Positions 1 to 7,427 of a stretch of 11,727 nucleotides of DNA are shown here, piece after piece. A program made the translations under genes and the position numbers. Location of the stretch: NCBI GenBank assembly GCA_002684875.1, contig NYVY01000052.1, positions 2,391 to 14,117 of the forward strand. Direction: 5' to 3'. Within the stretch, counting starts at the first letter, position 1; every line of letters begins with the position of its first letter. This stretch comes from Pseudomonadota bacterium (GTDB lineage Bacteria > Pseudomonadota > Gammaproteobacteria > Burkholderiales > Burkholderiaceae_A). The notes beneath the pieces are model-generated. The model had not been told where the DNA came from. It saw only the letters and a program-made list of their open reading frames with translations, and searched no databases.

Positions 1-758
1 GGGCCAGAATTACTACCTTTTAAAAACTGTTGTACACCAGCATCTGGAAAATTTATAACTTCGTTGGGATTTCCCTGGAAAGAAATTATTGCCCCATTTT
101 CCGATTGCGACAATAACACTACTTTATCAGCAATTTCCAAAGTCTCTGCGACATCGTGAGTTACTATGATCGATGTAGCCTTGAGGCTAATGTTTAGGGT
201 TCTGATTAATTTAGCTGTTGTATTTAGTGAAATTGGGTCTAGACCCGCAAATGGTTCGTCATAAAGAATTAAATTGGGGTCTAATACCGTAGCCCTTGCC
301 AACGCTACCCTGCGGGCCATACCCCCAGAAATTTCCGCTGGCATTAAGTTCGCTGCACCCCTCAAACCAACCGTCTCAAGCTTTAATAAGACCAAGTCTT
401 TAACAACACTCTCCGAAAAATCAAAGTGTTCTCTAACTGGAAATGCGACATTTTCAAAGCATGACAAATCGGTAAATAAAGCGCCAAACTGAAAGAGAAA
501 ACCCTGTTTTCGTCTTATCAAATTCAATTCATCAACTCCAAGATCTTGAATATTTTGACCCATAATTTTTACCTCACCATCCAAGGGAAACTGTAGACCA
601 GCGATTAATCTAAGTAGAGTAGTTTTACCCACACCTGACCCTCCCATAATCGCTACCACCTGACCATCTTTAATATTGAGGCTTAGATCTTTGATAATTA
701 TTCTATTTTCGTAAGAAAAACTTATGTTTCTTAGCTCTACTATATTACGTTCATTCAT
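1..758 (-). CDS. mlaF: MlaF, ATPase of the Mla phospholipid ABC transporter (3' end cut by window edge)
   Basis: ATP-binding subunit of the inner-membrane MlaFEDB complex, which moves phospholipids between the inner membrane and the periplasmic carrier MlaC to maintain outer-membrane lipid asymmetry. The minus strand reads open from ATG 758-756 to the window edge, giving 252 codons. Visible motifs are Walker A GGSGVGKTT (39-47), the Q-loop with LFQ (88-90) followed by the Mla-type stretch GALFTDLSCFENVAFP (92-107), signature ISGGMARR (143-150), Walker B LILYDEPFAGLDP (163-175) and switch His201. The 'SGGMARRVALARA' form and the GALFTD stretch separate MlaF from generic ABC ATPases. E. coli MlaF is about 269 residues, so only some 15-20 C-terminal residues are missing; mlaE would be expected beyond the left edge. 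The gene is divergent from kdsD with 24 nt between start codons. No clear Shine-Dalgarno sequence is visible, and no other in-frame start lies nearby upstream. Confidence 0.93.
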   Translation of the reverse strand, partial: MNERNIVELRNISFSYENRIIIKDLSLNIKDGQVVAIMGGSGVGKTTLLRLIAGLQFPLDGEVKIMGQNIQDLGVDELNLIRRKQGFLFQFGALFTDLSCFENVAFPVREHFDFSESVVKDLVLLKLETVGLRGAANLMPAEISGGMARRVALARATVLDPNLILYDEPFAGLDPISLNTTAKLIRTLNISLKATSIIVTHDVAETLEIADKVVLLSQSENGAIISFQGNPNEVINFPDAGVQQFLKGSNSG

Positions 759-782
759 AAAAGCATCTAAAATGACTAGATT
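759..782. promoter_or_regulatory. Divergent mlaF/kdsD intergenic region with a possible -10 for kdsD
   Basis: Only 24 nt separate the divergent start codons. TAAAAT at 768-773 differs from the -10 consensus at one position and points towards kdsD. No convincing -35 is seen at 16-18 nt upstream; those bases lie inside mlaF. If TAAAAT is used, transcription would begin about 780, leaving kdsD with almost no 5' leader. On the other strand CATAAT (785-780), inside kdsD, is a weak -10 candidate for mlaF. The promoters must in any case overlap coding sequence. This is inference from motif matching only. Confidence 0.3.
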
Positions 783-1772
783 ATGGAAACAAAAAATACT
801 CTTACCCCAAACAATATCTTAGAAAGAGCAAAATTAGTACTAAAAATTGAGTCAGAAGAGATCAAAGCACAAATTGATAAACTGGACCAAAGTTTTATTA
901 GTGCTTGCGACATGATTTTATCTAGTCAAGGACGAGTAATAGTGACTGGAATGGGAAAATCGGGACATATCGGAAGAAAGATATCAGCGACTTTGGCTTC
1001 TACAGGTACTCCTTCACTTTTCCTGCACCCTGCTGAAGCACACCATGGGGACTTGGGAATGGTCAAGAAAGAAGACGTCATCCTAGCAATATCATATTCA
1101 GGAGAAACAGATGAAGTGAGTAACCTAATACCTCATTTTAAAAGGCTTGGTACGCCGATAATAGGAATATCAGGGAATACTTTATCTTCTTTATCGAAAT
1201 TGTCCGACATTCATATCAATGCTTCAGTTAAATTAGAGGCCTGCTCCCTCAATCTAGCGCCTACAGCGAGTACCACGGTGGCCCTAGCCTTGGGTGACGC
1301 ACTTGCCATAGTGCTTTTGGAAATGAGGGGGTTTCGGACTGACGATTTTGCACTAACTCACCCGGCTGGTGCATTAGGTAGAAGGCTTTTTATAAAAGTA
1401 TTAGATATTATGCAGAGTGGAGAGTGCCTACCAACAATTCAGCCTTCAAAATCGATCGCTGAAGCTATATTAGAAATTAGCGCGAAAAGGATGGGAATGA
1501 CTTGTGTTGTCGGTACAAACTTTGAAGCTTTAGGGATTTTAACTGATGGCGATCTGAGGCGAATCATAGGGAAAGGCGTAGATATACAAAAGACTGTAGT
1601 GGAAAAAGCTATGTCTAAAGAAGCCTACTCGATAGAACAACACTCTCTAGCTAGCGAAGCCGCATTAAAAATGGAGAATTTGAAGATTAATCATTTACTA
1701 GTACTAGATGAAAAGAAAAAGTTAGTCGGAGCAATCGGCATTCATGACTTGTTAGAAGCCAAAATAGTGTAA
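783..1772 (+). CDS. kdsD: Arabinose-5-phosphate isomerase KdsD
   Basis: Interconverts ribulose 5-phosphate and arabinose 5-phosphate, the first committed step towards Kdo for LPS, in the cytoplasm. The 329-residue protein has the family layout: an N-terminal SIS sugar-isomerase domain (about 35-190) with MGKSGHIGRK (57-66) and HPAEAHHGDLGMV (82-94), then two CBS domains (about 205-265 and 272-329). The residues reported as catalytic in E. coli KdsD, Lys59, Glu111, Glu152 and His193, all fall at the same numbers here (K59 in GMGKSG, E111 in DEVSN, E152 in KLEAC, H193 in THPAG). Length matches the usual 320-330. The ATG at 783 is the natural start, although no Shine-Dalgarno sequence precedes it. 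It is the first gene of the plus-strand operon, with kdsC 2 nt downstream. E. coli has yrbG between the mla genes and kdsD; it is absent here. Paralogues such as GutQ share the fold, but the context favours KdsD. Confidence 0.96.
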   Translation: METKNTLTPNNILERAKLVLKIESEEIKAQIDKLDQSFISACDMILSSQGRVIVTGMGKSGHIGRKISATLASTGTPSLFLHPAEAHHGDLGMVKKEDVILAISYSGETDEVSNLIPHFKRLGTPIIGISGNTLSSLSKLSDIHINASVKLEACSLNLAPTASTTVALALGDALAIVLLEMRGFRTDDFALTHPAGALGRRLFIKVLDIMQSGECLPTIQPSKSIAEAILEISAKRMGMTCVVGTNFEALGILTDGDLRRIIGKGVDIQKTVVEKAMSKEAYSIEQHSLASEAALKMENLKINHLLVLDEKKKLVGAIGIHDLLEAKIV

Positions 1773-1774
1773 CT

Positions 1775-2293
1775 ATGATCAGAAAAACAGAAAAGGAAAA
1801 GTTAAAAAAGAAAATAAAGCCTATTTCTTGGATGTTCTTTGATGTTGACGGTGTGCTAACGGACGGGTCCTTATATTATGGACCCAACGGAGAAACTCTA
1901 AAAAGATTTAACGCTTTGGATGGACATGGAATAAAACTACTTTTTTCACATGGTGTAAAGGTCGGGTTAATCAGTGGAAGAGACCACCCTTCCACAAGAG
2001 TTAGAGCAGATGAGCTGGGAATCAAAAATTTGATGATGGGGACAGAAAACAAAGTTAAGGCTTTTAATAAATGGGCTTTCGATCATTCGATTGATCCAAA
2101 ATTATGTGGTCACATGGGAGATGACTTACCTGATGCTGCTCTTTTTAAAAAAGTTGGTTTCAGCGCCTCCGTGCCAAATGCCCCAGAGAATATAAAATTA
2201 GCGGCGGACTACGTTTCTGAAAAAGCTGGTGGAAAGGGGGCAGTTAGAGAAATTGTCGAGCTTATTCTCAAGGTAAAAAAGGAATATGCATAA
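1775..2293 (+). CDS. kdsC: 3-deoxy-D-manno-octulosonate 8-phosphate phosphatase KdsC
   Basis: Removes the phosphate from Kdo-8-phosphate to give free Kdo, which KdsB later activates as CMP-Kdo. The 172-residue protein is a capless HAD-superfamily (C0) phosphatase. Motif I is DVDGVLTDG (23-31) with nucleophile Asp23 and acid/base Asp25, motif II is LISGRD (65-70) with Ser67, the motif III lysine is probably Lys93 in ENKVKAF, and motif IV is GDDLPD (115-120). The tail AGGKGAVREIVELIL (151-165) is typical of the family. The N-terminus is very Lys-rich (KTEKEKLKKKIK). Length is normal for the family. The gene starts 2 nt after the kdsD stop with no visible Shine-Dalgarno sequence, suggesting translational coupling. 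Its last 8 nt overlap lptC. Confidence 0.96.
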   Translation: MIRKTEKEKLKKKIKPISWMFFDVDGVLTDGSLYYGPNGETLKRFNALDGHGIKLLFSHGVKVGLISGRDHPSTRVRADELGIKNLMMGTENKVKAFNKWAFDHSIDPKLCGHMGDDLPDAALFKKVGFSASVPNAPENIKLAADYVSEKAGGKGAVREIVELILKVKKEYA

Positions 2294-2879
2294 CTGGAAA
2301 GAAACTTTCAGCATAATTTTGCCGCCTAGTTTAGTTTTTCTGTTGGCTCTTACGACTGGCATTTTGAGTAAACTTCTTCTTATAAGTCATTCTGATACAC
2401 AAAAAAAAACAGTGACAAAAATCGAAATAAATGAAGTTTCAATGACACATAGCAACGATCAGGATAATGAGGGAAACTTTAGCAAAATTACTGCCGAAAA
2501 ACTGATTTTTGGGGGGAAGACCTTCAAGTTTACTAATCCAAAAATAACTTCCTATTTACCCAATAATGATATTGCGATAATTAAAGCAAATTTGGCAATA
2601 GCAACTGTAAACTTCACATCAATTGACCTGATCGGCGACGCAGAAATCCGCCAAACAAACAAATACAAAAAAGACTCTAGTAATCAGCTAGGTTATACTG
2701 TGAAATCAGATGAATTACGGTACGAAGTGAGAGATAAACTAGTATTGACAAACAAGAAAGTAATTTTAGAAAACAATAGTTTTGTGATTACTGGAACTGG
2801 TTTGGAATTCAGTCTCCCGGAACAAACATTAGAAATTTTAACTAATAGTTCTTTTTCTTCAAAGGCCAGCGAGGATTGA
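2286..2879 (+). CDS. lptC: LPS export ABC transporter periplasmic/anchor protein LptC
   Basis: Bitopic inner-membrane protein that receives LPS from LptB2FG and passes it to LptA. The 197-residue product has one N-terminal transmembrane segment (about 11-33) and a periplasmic beta-jellyroll domain with no other long hydrophobic stretch. Family-like sequence includes IDLIGDAEIRQT (113-124) and SDELRYEVRDKLVLTNKKVI (141-160), followed by a VITGTGLEF turn (167-175). LptC is poorly conserved, so the call rests on length, topology, the C-terminal pattern and position between kdsC and lptA. The ATG at 2286 lies in the end of kdsC (8-nt overlap), and its stop overlaps the lptA start as TGATG. The coding sequence holds an A9 tract at 2401-2409 and a G6 tract at 2511-2516. 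E. coli LptC is about 191 residues. Confidence 0.88.
   Translation: MHNWKETFSIILPPSLVFLLALTTGILSKLLLISHSDTQKKTVTKIEINEVSMTHSNDQDNEGNFSKITAEKLIFGGKTFKFTNPKITSYLPNNDIAIIKANLAIATVNFTSIDLIGDAEIRQTNKYKKDSSNQLGYTVKSDELRYEVRDKLVLTNKKVILENNSFVITGTGLEFSLPEQTLEILTNSSFSSKASED
2869..2875 (+). promoter_or_regulatory. Ribosome binding site that fixes the lptA start
   Basis: GCGAGGA ends 3 nt before the ATG at 2879. A TTG at 2876 in the same frame would leave virtually no spacing from GAGG (2871-2874), so the ATG is the better start. The site lies in the last codons of lptC. Confidence 0.6.
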
Positions 2880-3397
2880 TGAATTACTTTAAATTTTTAA
2901 CGGTTATACTGAGTCTAGTTTGGTTTTCTCTCGGTCGTGCTGAACTTGAAGAGACAAACAAAAGATTTCCTCTTCAAATCGATGCTAACTCAATTCAACA
3001 TGATGACCTTAACTCAGTAACGAAATTTATTGGAAATGTGGTGCTTGTCCGTGGCAGCCTAATTTTAAAAGGAGATGAACTAACCCTAAAACAAAATGAG
3101 GCTGGGATGTCCTACTGCGAATTTGTTGGTTCTCCAGCAATCTTTAAAACACGCAGGAAAAGTGATGGCGAATGGATCGAGGGGCAAGCAATAAAGCTCG
3201 ATTACGATGAAAAAGACGCACTGTTTTTACTTAAAGGACAGGCTAAACTCGTAAGGTGGAAAAATGGCCAGATTAAAGAGCAAGTTTCTGGTGATGAATT
3301 GAGTTATAACAACTCATCCGAGATTTACAAGGCGAAGACACAACCCGGAGAACTTAGGACTAGAATGACATTGATGCCAAGAAATTCTGTCGACTAA
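2879..3397 (+). CDS. lptA: Periplasmic LPS-bridge protein LptA
   Basis: Soluble periplasmic protein that polymerises between LptC and LptD to carry LPS across the periplasm. From ATG 2879 the product is 172 residues. It has a signal peptide (residues 1-21, a Lys at 5, hydrophobic core 6-18, cleavage likely after GRA) and then an OstA-type beta-jellyroll with alternating-strand repeats. Recognisable pieces are [12 protein letters not shown] (31-42), [19 protein letters not shown] (49-67) and a second [20 protein letters not shown] stretch (101-120). The length is typical (E. coli precursor 185). A longer reading from TTG 2876 adds one residue only and is disfavoured by the spacing to GAGG. It overlaps the lptC stop by 1 nt and is followed by lptB after 4 nt, the usual lptCAB order. 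Confidence 0.92.
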   Translation: MNYFKFLTVILSLVWFSLGRAELEETNKRFPLQIDANSIQHDDLNSVTKFIGNVVLVRGSLILKGDELTLKQNEAGMSYCEFVGSPAIFKTRRKSDGEWIEGQAIKLDYDEKDALFLLKGQAKLVRWKNGQIKEQVSGDELSYNNSSEIYKAKTQPGELRTRMTLMPRNSVD

Positions 3398-3401
3398 AAA
3401 T

Positions 3402-4154
3402 ATGGATACCCGTTATACGCTAAGAGCTAAAGACCTTGAAAAAAGTTTTAAAGGAAGAAAAATTGTTCGTAAGGTTTCAGTTTCCGTAAGAAGTGGTGAG
3501 GTTGTTGGATTACTTGGACCAAATGGTGCAGGAAAAACAACTTGTTTCTGCATGATACTTGGCATCACCTTTCCCGACAATGGTGACGTTTTTATAAACG
3601 AAAAAAAAATAACAAAAGATCCGTTATATAAGAGATCTTTAAGTGGAATATCATACCTGCCACAAGAAGCTTCTATTTTCAGAAAATTGACCGTTAGCCA
3701 GAACATCGAAGCAATTTTAGAACTGAGAAGTAATAAACTCAACTCTGAGGAGACAAAAAAGTCTAATATCAAGGAAAAAAGAGATAAACTTATGGAGGAC
3801 CTTCAAATAACCTCGATTAAAGATAACTTAGGACGTACCTTGTCTGGTGGAGAAAGGAGAAGAGTAGAAATCGCTAGATCCCTTGCAACTAACCCTAGTT
3901 TCTTGCTTTTAGATGAACCTTTCGCTGGTGTAGATCCAATCGCTGTCATAGAAATCCAGCGCATAATAAGATTTTTAAAAGATAGTTCAATTGGCGTTTT
4001 GATTACAGACCATAATGTACGAGAAACGTTAGGAATTTGTGATAAGGCAACAATCATGAATGATGGGACAGTTTTAGCTAACGGAAGTCCCAACCAAATA
4101 ATAGATGATGAAACTGTTAGAAAAACGTACTTAGGAGAAAATTTCAAACTTTAA
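3402..4154 (+). CDS. lptB: LPS export ABC transporter ATPase LptB
   Basis: Cytoplasmic ATPase dimer that powers LPS extraction by LptB2FG. All ABC motifs are intact in 250 residues: Walker [10 protein letters not shown] (39-47), Q-loop [14 protein letters not shown] (85-98), which includes the phenylalanine of the groove that contacts LptF/LptG, signature [13 protein letters not shown] (147-159), Walker [14 protein letters not shown] (167-179) and switch TDHNVRETL (202-210). The LSGGERRR signature and the TDHNVRETL stretch are diagnostic of LptB and differ from the MlaF sequence in this window. Length is slightly above the E. coli protein (241). An insertion rich in Lys, Ser and Glu lies at about 108-128. 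An A9 tract (3601-3609) encodes part of EKKI. The start is 4 nt after lptA with no Shine-Dalgarno sequence; rpoN begins 1 nt after its stop. Confidence 0.97.
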   Translation: MDTRYTLRAKDLEKSFKGRKIVRKVSVSVRSGEVVGLLGPNGAGKTTCFCMILGITFPDNGDVFINEKKITKDPLYKRSLSGISYLPQEASIFRKLTVSQNIEAILELRSNKLNSEETKKSNIKEKRDKLMEDLQITSIKDNLGRTLSGGERRRVEIARSLATNPSFLLLDEPFAGVDPIAVIEIQRIIRFLKDSSIGVLITDHNVRETLGICDKATIMNDGTVLANGSPNQIIDDETVRKTYLGENFKL

Positions 4155-4155
4155 G

Positions 4156-5664
4156 ATGAAAACCACCCTTGGATTAAAAACAAGCCAACAGCTTACATTG
4201 ACTCCTCAACTCCAGCAGTCAATTAAACTTCTTCAAATGTCTACCATAGAATTGAGGGAAGAACTTGAAAGTGTTATTTTAGAAAATCCTCTGTTAGAGT
4301 TTGAAGAAGGCAATGAAGGGTCAGTAGAAACCTCTGTAAACAAAGCATCCACCGAGATAACCGATGAAGTAGAAACTAATGTAACATCTAGTCAATCAGA
4401 GGTTGAGCGAGTAGAGGCTCCTTACTCAGAAAAAAATGAGTTTGGTACTAGTCAAGACGAAATAAAAAACTCTGAGCCATGGTCCCAAGTTAAAACTACT
4501 AAAAATAAAATAAATAACGATGACTCCGATGATTTTAGAGAAAGTCTTAAAGAAGATCCTATATCCCTAACACAACACCTCGTCTCTCAATTAGCTACTA
4601 TGAAACTATCTGATAGAGAACGAGCTTGGGTGGAAATACTTATTCATGCCTTAGATTCGGATGGTTTTTTAAGGGAGGATGTTGAAGAAGTTGAACAACC
4701 TTTTCGAGAAGAGTTTGCAGAACTATATGGAAGTCCTCTAAGCGTAGATGAAAGGCTGATAGGTTTGAAATTACTGCAAAGTTTTGATCCGCTTGGAGTT
4801 GGTGCTAAAGACTTAGCAAATTGCCTTGAAATTCAATTAATTGGAAAGAAGGAGATAATTGACAGTACGGTGCTAAATGCTGCGCTAGAAATAGTTTGTA
4901 ACCACTTAAACCTTTTAGCTCAACATAACATATCGGGCCTAAGTAAAAATACTGGGTTTTCAAAAGATATTATATTGAGTGCTGAAAACGAGATCAGACA
5001 ACTCAACCCCAGACCTGGTTCATCATTTAGAGAAGAAATAGCAACTGCTGTGATACCTGATACCCTTGCATACAAGAACTCTGAAGGACAGTGGACAGCA
5101 AAATTAAATGAGGCTGCAATCCCTAGGTTAAGGATTCATCAAGACTACGCCACAGCTTTACGAAACATTTCTGGCACAGGAAATTCAATGAGCCAACAAT
5201 TGCAAGAAGCAAAATGGATGTTAAAAAATATTCATCAACGATTTGACACTATTCTTAGGGTCTCTCAGACCATCGTGGAAGTTCAACAAGATTTTTTTGA
5301 AATTGGTCCAAGAGCAATGAAACCGTTGGTGTTGAGAGACGTGGCAATACGTTGTGAATTACATGAGTCCACTGTTTCAAGAGTTACAAACCAAAAATAT
5401 ATTTCTACACCACTAGGTTGTTTTGAATTAAAGTATTTTTTTGGGAGCCACGTATTAACAGAAACGGGTGGAGTTGCCTCTGGGACAGCCATTAAAGAAC
5501 AAATTAAGGACTGGATTAATGAAGAAAACCCAAAAAAACCATTATCTGACCAAAACATGTCTGATAAATTTTCTTCATTAGGTATAGTTATAGCAAGAAG
5601 AACCGTTGCAAAATATAGAGAGTCTCTAAAAATACCAAGTGCAAGCATTCGAAAAAGAAGATAG
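4156..5664 (+). CDS. rpoN: RNA polymerase sigma-54 factor RpoN
   Basis: Alternative sigma factor that recognises -24/-12 promoters and needs AAA+ activators. The 502-residue product shows the three regions of the family. Glutamine- and leucine-rich region I (about 1-50) has LKTSQQLTLTPQLQQSIKLL. Acidic, variable region II is about 51-130. The region III core-binding domain (about 131-385) includes SFDPLGVGAKDLANCLEIQL. The DNA-binding helix-turn-helix (about 391-414) has LRDVAIRCELHESTVSRVTN and is followed by KYISTPLGCFELKYFF. The C-terminal RpoN box ARRTVAKYRE (480-489), which reads the -24 element, is intact. E. coli RpoN is 477 residues, so this copy is complete. It starts 1 nt after lptB with no well-placed Shine-Dalgarno sequence and is followed by hpf, the standard proteobacterial order. 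Retention of sigma-54 in such an AT-rich, compact genome is notable. Confidence 0.98.
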   Translation: MKTTLGLKTSQQLTLTPQLQQSIKLLQMSTIELREELESVILENPLLEFEEGNEGSVETSVNKASTEITDEVETNVTSSQSEVERVEAPYSEKNEFGTSQDEIKNSEPWSQVKTTKNKINNDDSDDFRESLKEDPISLTQHLVSQLATMKLSDRERAWVEILIHALDSDGFLREDVEEVEQPFREEFAELYGSPLSVDERLIGLKLLQSFDPLGVGAKDLANCLEIQLIGKKEIIDSTVLNAALEIVCNHLNLLAQHNISGLSKNTGFSKDIILSAENEIRQLNPRPGSSFREEIATAVIPDTLAYKNSEGQWTAKLNEAAIPRLRIHQDYATALRNISGTGNSMSQQLQEAKWMLKNIHQRFDTILRVSQTIVEVQQDFFEIGPRAMKPLVLRDVAIRCELHESTVSRVTNQKYISTPLGCFELKYFFGSHVLTETGGVASGTAIKEQIKDWINEENPKKPLSDQNMSDKFSSLGIVIARRTVAKYRESLKIPSASIRKRR

Positions 5665-5667
5665 GAG
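5663..5667 (+). promoter_or_regulatory. Ribosome binding site that fixes the hpf start
   Basis: AGGAG sits 7 nt before ATG 5675 and overlaps the rpoN stop codon. It is the best-placed Shine-Dalgarno sequence in the operon and rules against a GTG at 5639 in the same frame. High HPF output relative to RpoN would fit a strong site here (inference). Confidence 0.75.
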
Positions 5668-5674
5668 AAGAATT

Positions 5675-5986
5675 ATGAATATAAGAATTACAGGTCATCA
5701 AATTTCACTCACTTCCTCAATAAAGCGATATGTCAGACAAAAATTTATAAAGATTAGCAGGAAATGTAAACGTCAACTCAACTTTACTTTTGTATTAGAA
5801 GTTAACAAATTACATAAAAAAATAGAAGTAACAACTCACTTGCCAGGTAAAGACATACATGCAGAGGTAGAAGACAAGGACATGTATACTGCTATTGATC
5901 TTCTTGCAAACAAAATAGAACGACAAATAGTGAAATATAAAGAAATTCATATGGTTAACATGCATTCAACTAAAGTTTCGGATTGA
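5675..5986 (+). CDS. hpf: Ribosome hibernation-promoting factor HPF (short form)
   Basis: Binds the 30S decoding centre of idle ribosomes and promotes 100S dimer formation during slow growth. From ATG 5675 the product is 103 residues, close to the short HPF of E. coli (95). It starts with MNIRITGHQISLTSSIKRYV (beta strand then helix, sigma-54 modulation/S30EA fold) and ends its core with the hallmark EDKDMYTAIDLLANKIERQI (68-87). The basic patch KISRKCKRQ fits rRNA contact. There is no C-terminal extension, so this is not the long dimerising form. An in-frame GTG at 5639 would add 12 residues inside rpoN with no family resemblance, so it is rejected. Placement directly after rpoN is the classic arrangement. 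Confidence 0.94.
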   Translation: MNIRITGHQISLTSSIKRYVRQKFIKISRKCKRQLNFTFVLEVNKLHKKIEVTTHLPGKDIHAEVEDKDMYTAIDLLANKIERQIVKYKEIHMVNMHSTKVSD

Positions 5987-6012
5987 TTGAGGATCTTTAG
6001 TAATCAACTCTC

Positions 6013-6510
6013 ATGAATAAACTTGCAGAAATTTTGCCAACAGATAATATAGTAGTTCTGGACCAAGCAAGCAGTAAAAAAAGAGTTTTTGAACAAGCCA
6101 GCCTTCTTTTAGAGTCAAGGTCAAAAATAGCAAGAAGCAAGATTTTCAATGCATTATTCTCTCGAGAAAAACTGGGGTCAACTGGGCTAGGAAATGGAAT
6201 AGCTATTCCTCATGGCAGAGTTGATGGAATAAAGAGAGCACATTCTTTATTTTTTTCGTTAACAAAACCAATCCCTTTCGATGCAAATGATGGCGAACCT
6301 GTGGATCTGCTTATTTTTCTTTTAGTCCCGTTAAATTCAAACGATGAACATTTAAAAACATTGTCTGAGATTGCTAACATGTTGTCTTCTGAAGATTTTG
6401 TTTGTTTGTTGAGAAAAACATCTAGCCCATCTGAAATGCATGAAATTATTTGTTCATGGGAACTAGCGTTGCCAGAAGTTAGGTTAAAAGACAATGCTCA
6501 AGGTAAGTAA
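6013..6510 (+). CDS. ptsN: Nitrogen-regulatory PTS EIIA protein PtsN (EIIA-Ntr)
   Basis: Terminal phospho-acceptor of the nitrogen PTS (PtsP/PtsO-type chain); its phosphorylation state signals nitrogen, potassium and carbon status in other proteobacteria. The 165-residue product fits the family length (E. coli 163). It starts with the typical MNKLAEILPTDNIVVLD and has SSKKRVFEQAS (20-30). The phosphorylation site is His67 in STGLGNGIAIPHGRV (56-70), followed by PIPFDANDGEPVDLLIFLLVP (87-106 region), the other family signature. A stop codon lies in frame just upstream (6001-6003), so ATG 6013 is the first possible start. GAGG at 5989-5992 is too far (20 nt) to be its ribosome site. The last 17 nt overlap hprK. 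No membrane-bound EIIB/EIIC partner is encoded here, consistent with a purely regulatory role. Confidence 0.95.
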   Translation: MNKLAEILPTDNIVVLDQASSKKRVFEQASLLLESRSKIARSKIFNALFSREKLGSTGLGNGIAIPHGRVDGIKRAHSLFFSLTKPIPFDANDGEPVDLLIFLLVPLNSNDEHLKTLSEIANMLSSEDFVCLLRKTSSPSEMHEIICSWELALPEVRLKDNAQGK

Positions 6511-7426
6511 TTTTTTTTCAAATAACCTTAAGTTTTTGAAATTGACCTGGATTCTAAATGAAAATTCCACAGAAGCAATACTTTCTGGTAATGCTCAAGA
6601 AAGCGCTGACCTTATTGGACACCTCAACCTGATTCATCCTTACAGAATACAAGTATTCGGAATTCCAGAGGTAAAATATTTTAACGACCTTGACACCAAT
6701 CGTCGAAAATATTTAAGTGCTGAGCTCTTCTCCGCTAAACCACCAGCGATTATAATTGCCGAAGAACAAGTTCCTCCCGAGGAAATATTTTTGGCTTGTA
6801 GAAGGGAAAATATTGCATTGCTTAGTACGGGAACATCTGCAGCAGGAATCATAGAAAAACTTAGAGTTCTTATTGCAAAGACCCTAGCTCCCAGAGAAAC
6901 AAGACACGGTGTTTTTATGGATGTTCTGGGTTTGGGAGTGATGATTTCTGGGTCATCAGGACTTGGTAAAAGCGAATTAGGGTTGGAACTGCTCACCAGA
7001 GGGCATGGCTTGGTAGCAGATGATGCAGTTGAACTTATACGAGTTGCCGATGAAGTAATTGAAGGAAAATCCCCAGAACTTTTGAGAAACTTTATTGAGG
7101 TTAGAGGGCTTGGTCTCCTGAATATAAAAACTATTTTCGGAGAATCCAGCGTCAGAAGAAAAATGAGATTGCGACTAATTGTACAATTAGTAAAACGGTC
7201 TGTCATAAATGAGTACGATAGACTCCCACTAAAGGCTTTATACGAAGAAATTCTAGGTCTAAAAATAAAAAAAGTGATAATTCCAGTTTCAGCAGGACGT
7301 AATTTAGCTGTTTTAGTAGAGGCTGCTGTAAGGAACACTGTTTTGCAACTCAGAGGAGTAGATTCAATGGAAGAATTTATGAGCAAGCAAAGATTGGCTA
7401 TTAAACGTTCCAGTCAAAAAAATTAA
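6494..7426 (+). CDS. hprK: HPr kinase/phosphorylase HprK
   Basis: Bifunctional enzyme that phosphorylates and dephosphorylates a serine of HPr-type PTS proteins. The 310-residue protein has an N-terminal regulatory domain (about 1-130, starting MLKVSNFFSNN) and a C-terminal P-loop kinase domain. Visible residues are His138 in TRHGV, Walker A GSSGLGKS (153-160), the Asp176-Asp177 pair in VADDAVE, the HPrK signature EVRGLGLLNI (202-211) and the K3-loop stretch PVSAGRNLAVLVEAAVRN (264-281). Length is standard. ATG 6494 lies inside the end of ptsN (17-nt overlap), with AGG at 6481-6483 ten nucleotides upstream. Presence of hprK next to ptsN is widespread in betaproteobacteria and absent from E. 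coli. No HPr gene is in the window, so its substrate must be encoded elsewhere. A T8 run occurs at codons 6-9. Confidence 0.96.
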   Translation: MLKVSNFFSNNLKFLKLTWILNENSTEAILSGNAQESADLIGHLNLIHPYRIQVFGIPEVKYFNDLDTNRRKYLSAELFSAKPPAIIIAEEQVPPEEIFLACRRENIALLSTGTSAAGIIEKLRVLIAKTLAPRETRHGVFMDVLGLGVMISGSSGLGKSELGLELLTRGHGLVADDAVELIRVADEVIEGKSPELLRNFIEVRGLGLLNIKTIFGESSVRRKMRLRLIVQLVKRSVINEYDRLPLKALYEEILGLKIKKVIIPVSAGRNLAVLVEAAVRNTVLQLRGVDSMEEFMSKQRLAIKRSSQKN

Positions 7427-7427
7427 T

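Noticed and set aside
274..492. A 72-codon plus-strand frame at the left end
   Set aside because: It lies wholly opposite mlaF, whose Walker B and signature motifs occupy the same bases; composition is a shadow.
6640..7386. A 248-codon open frame on the minus strand inside hprK
   Set aside because: It is antisense to a gene with complete family motifs, reads as a Ser/Thr/Pro-rich string with no recognisable domain, and has no ribosome site.
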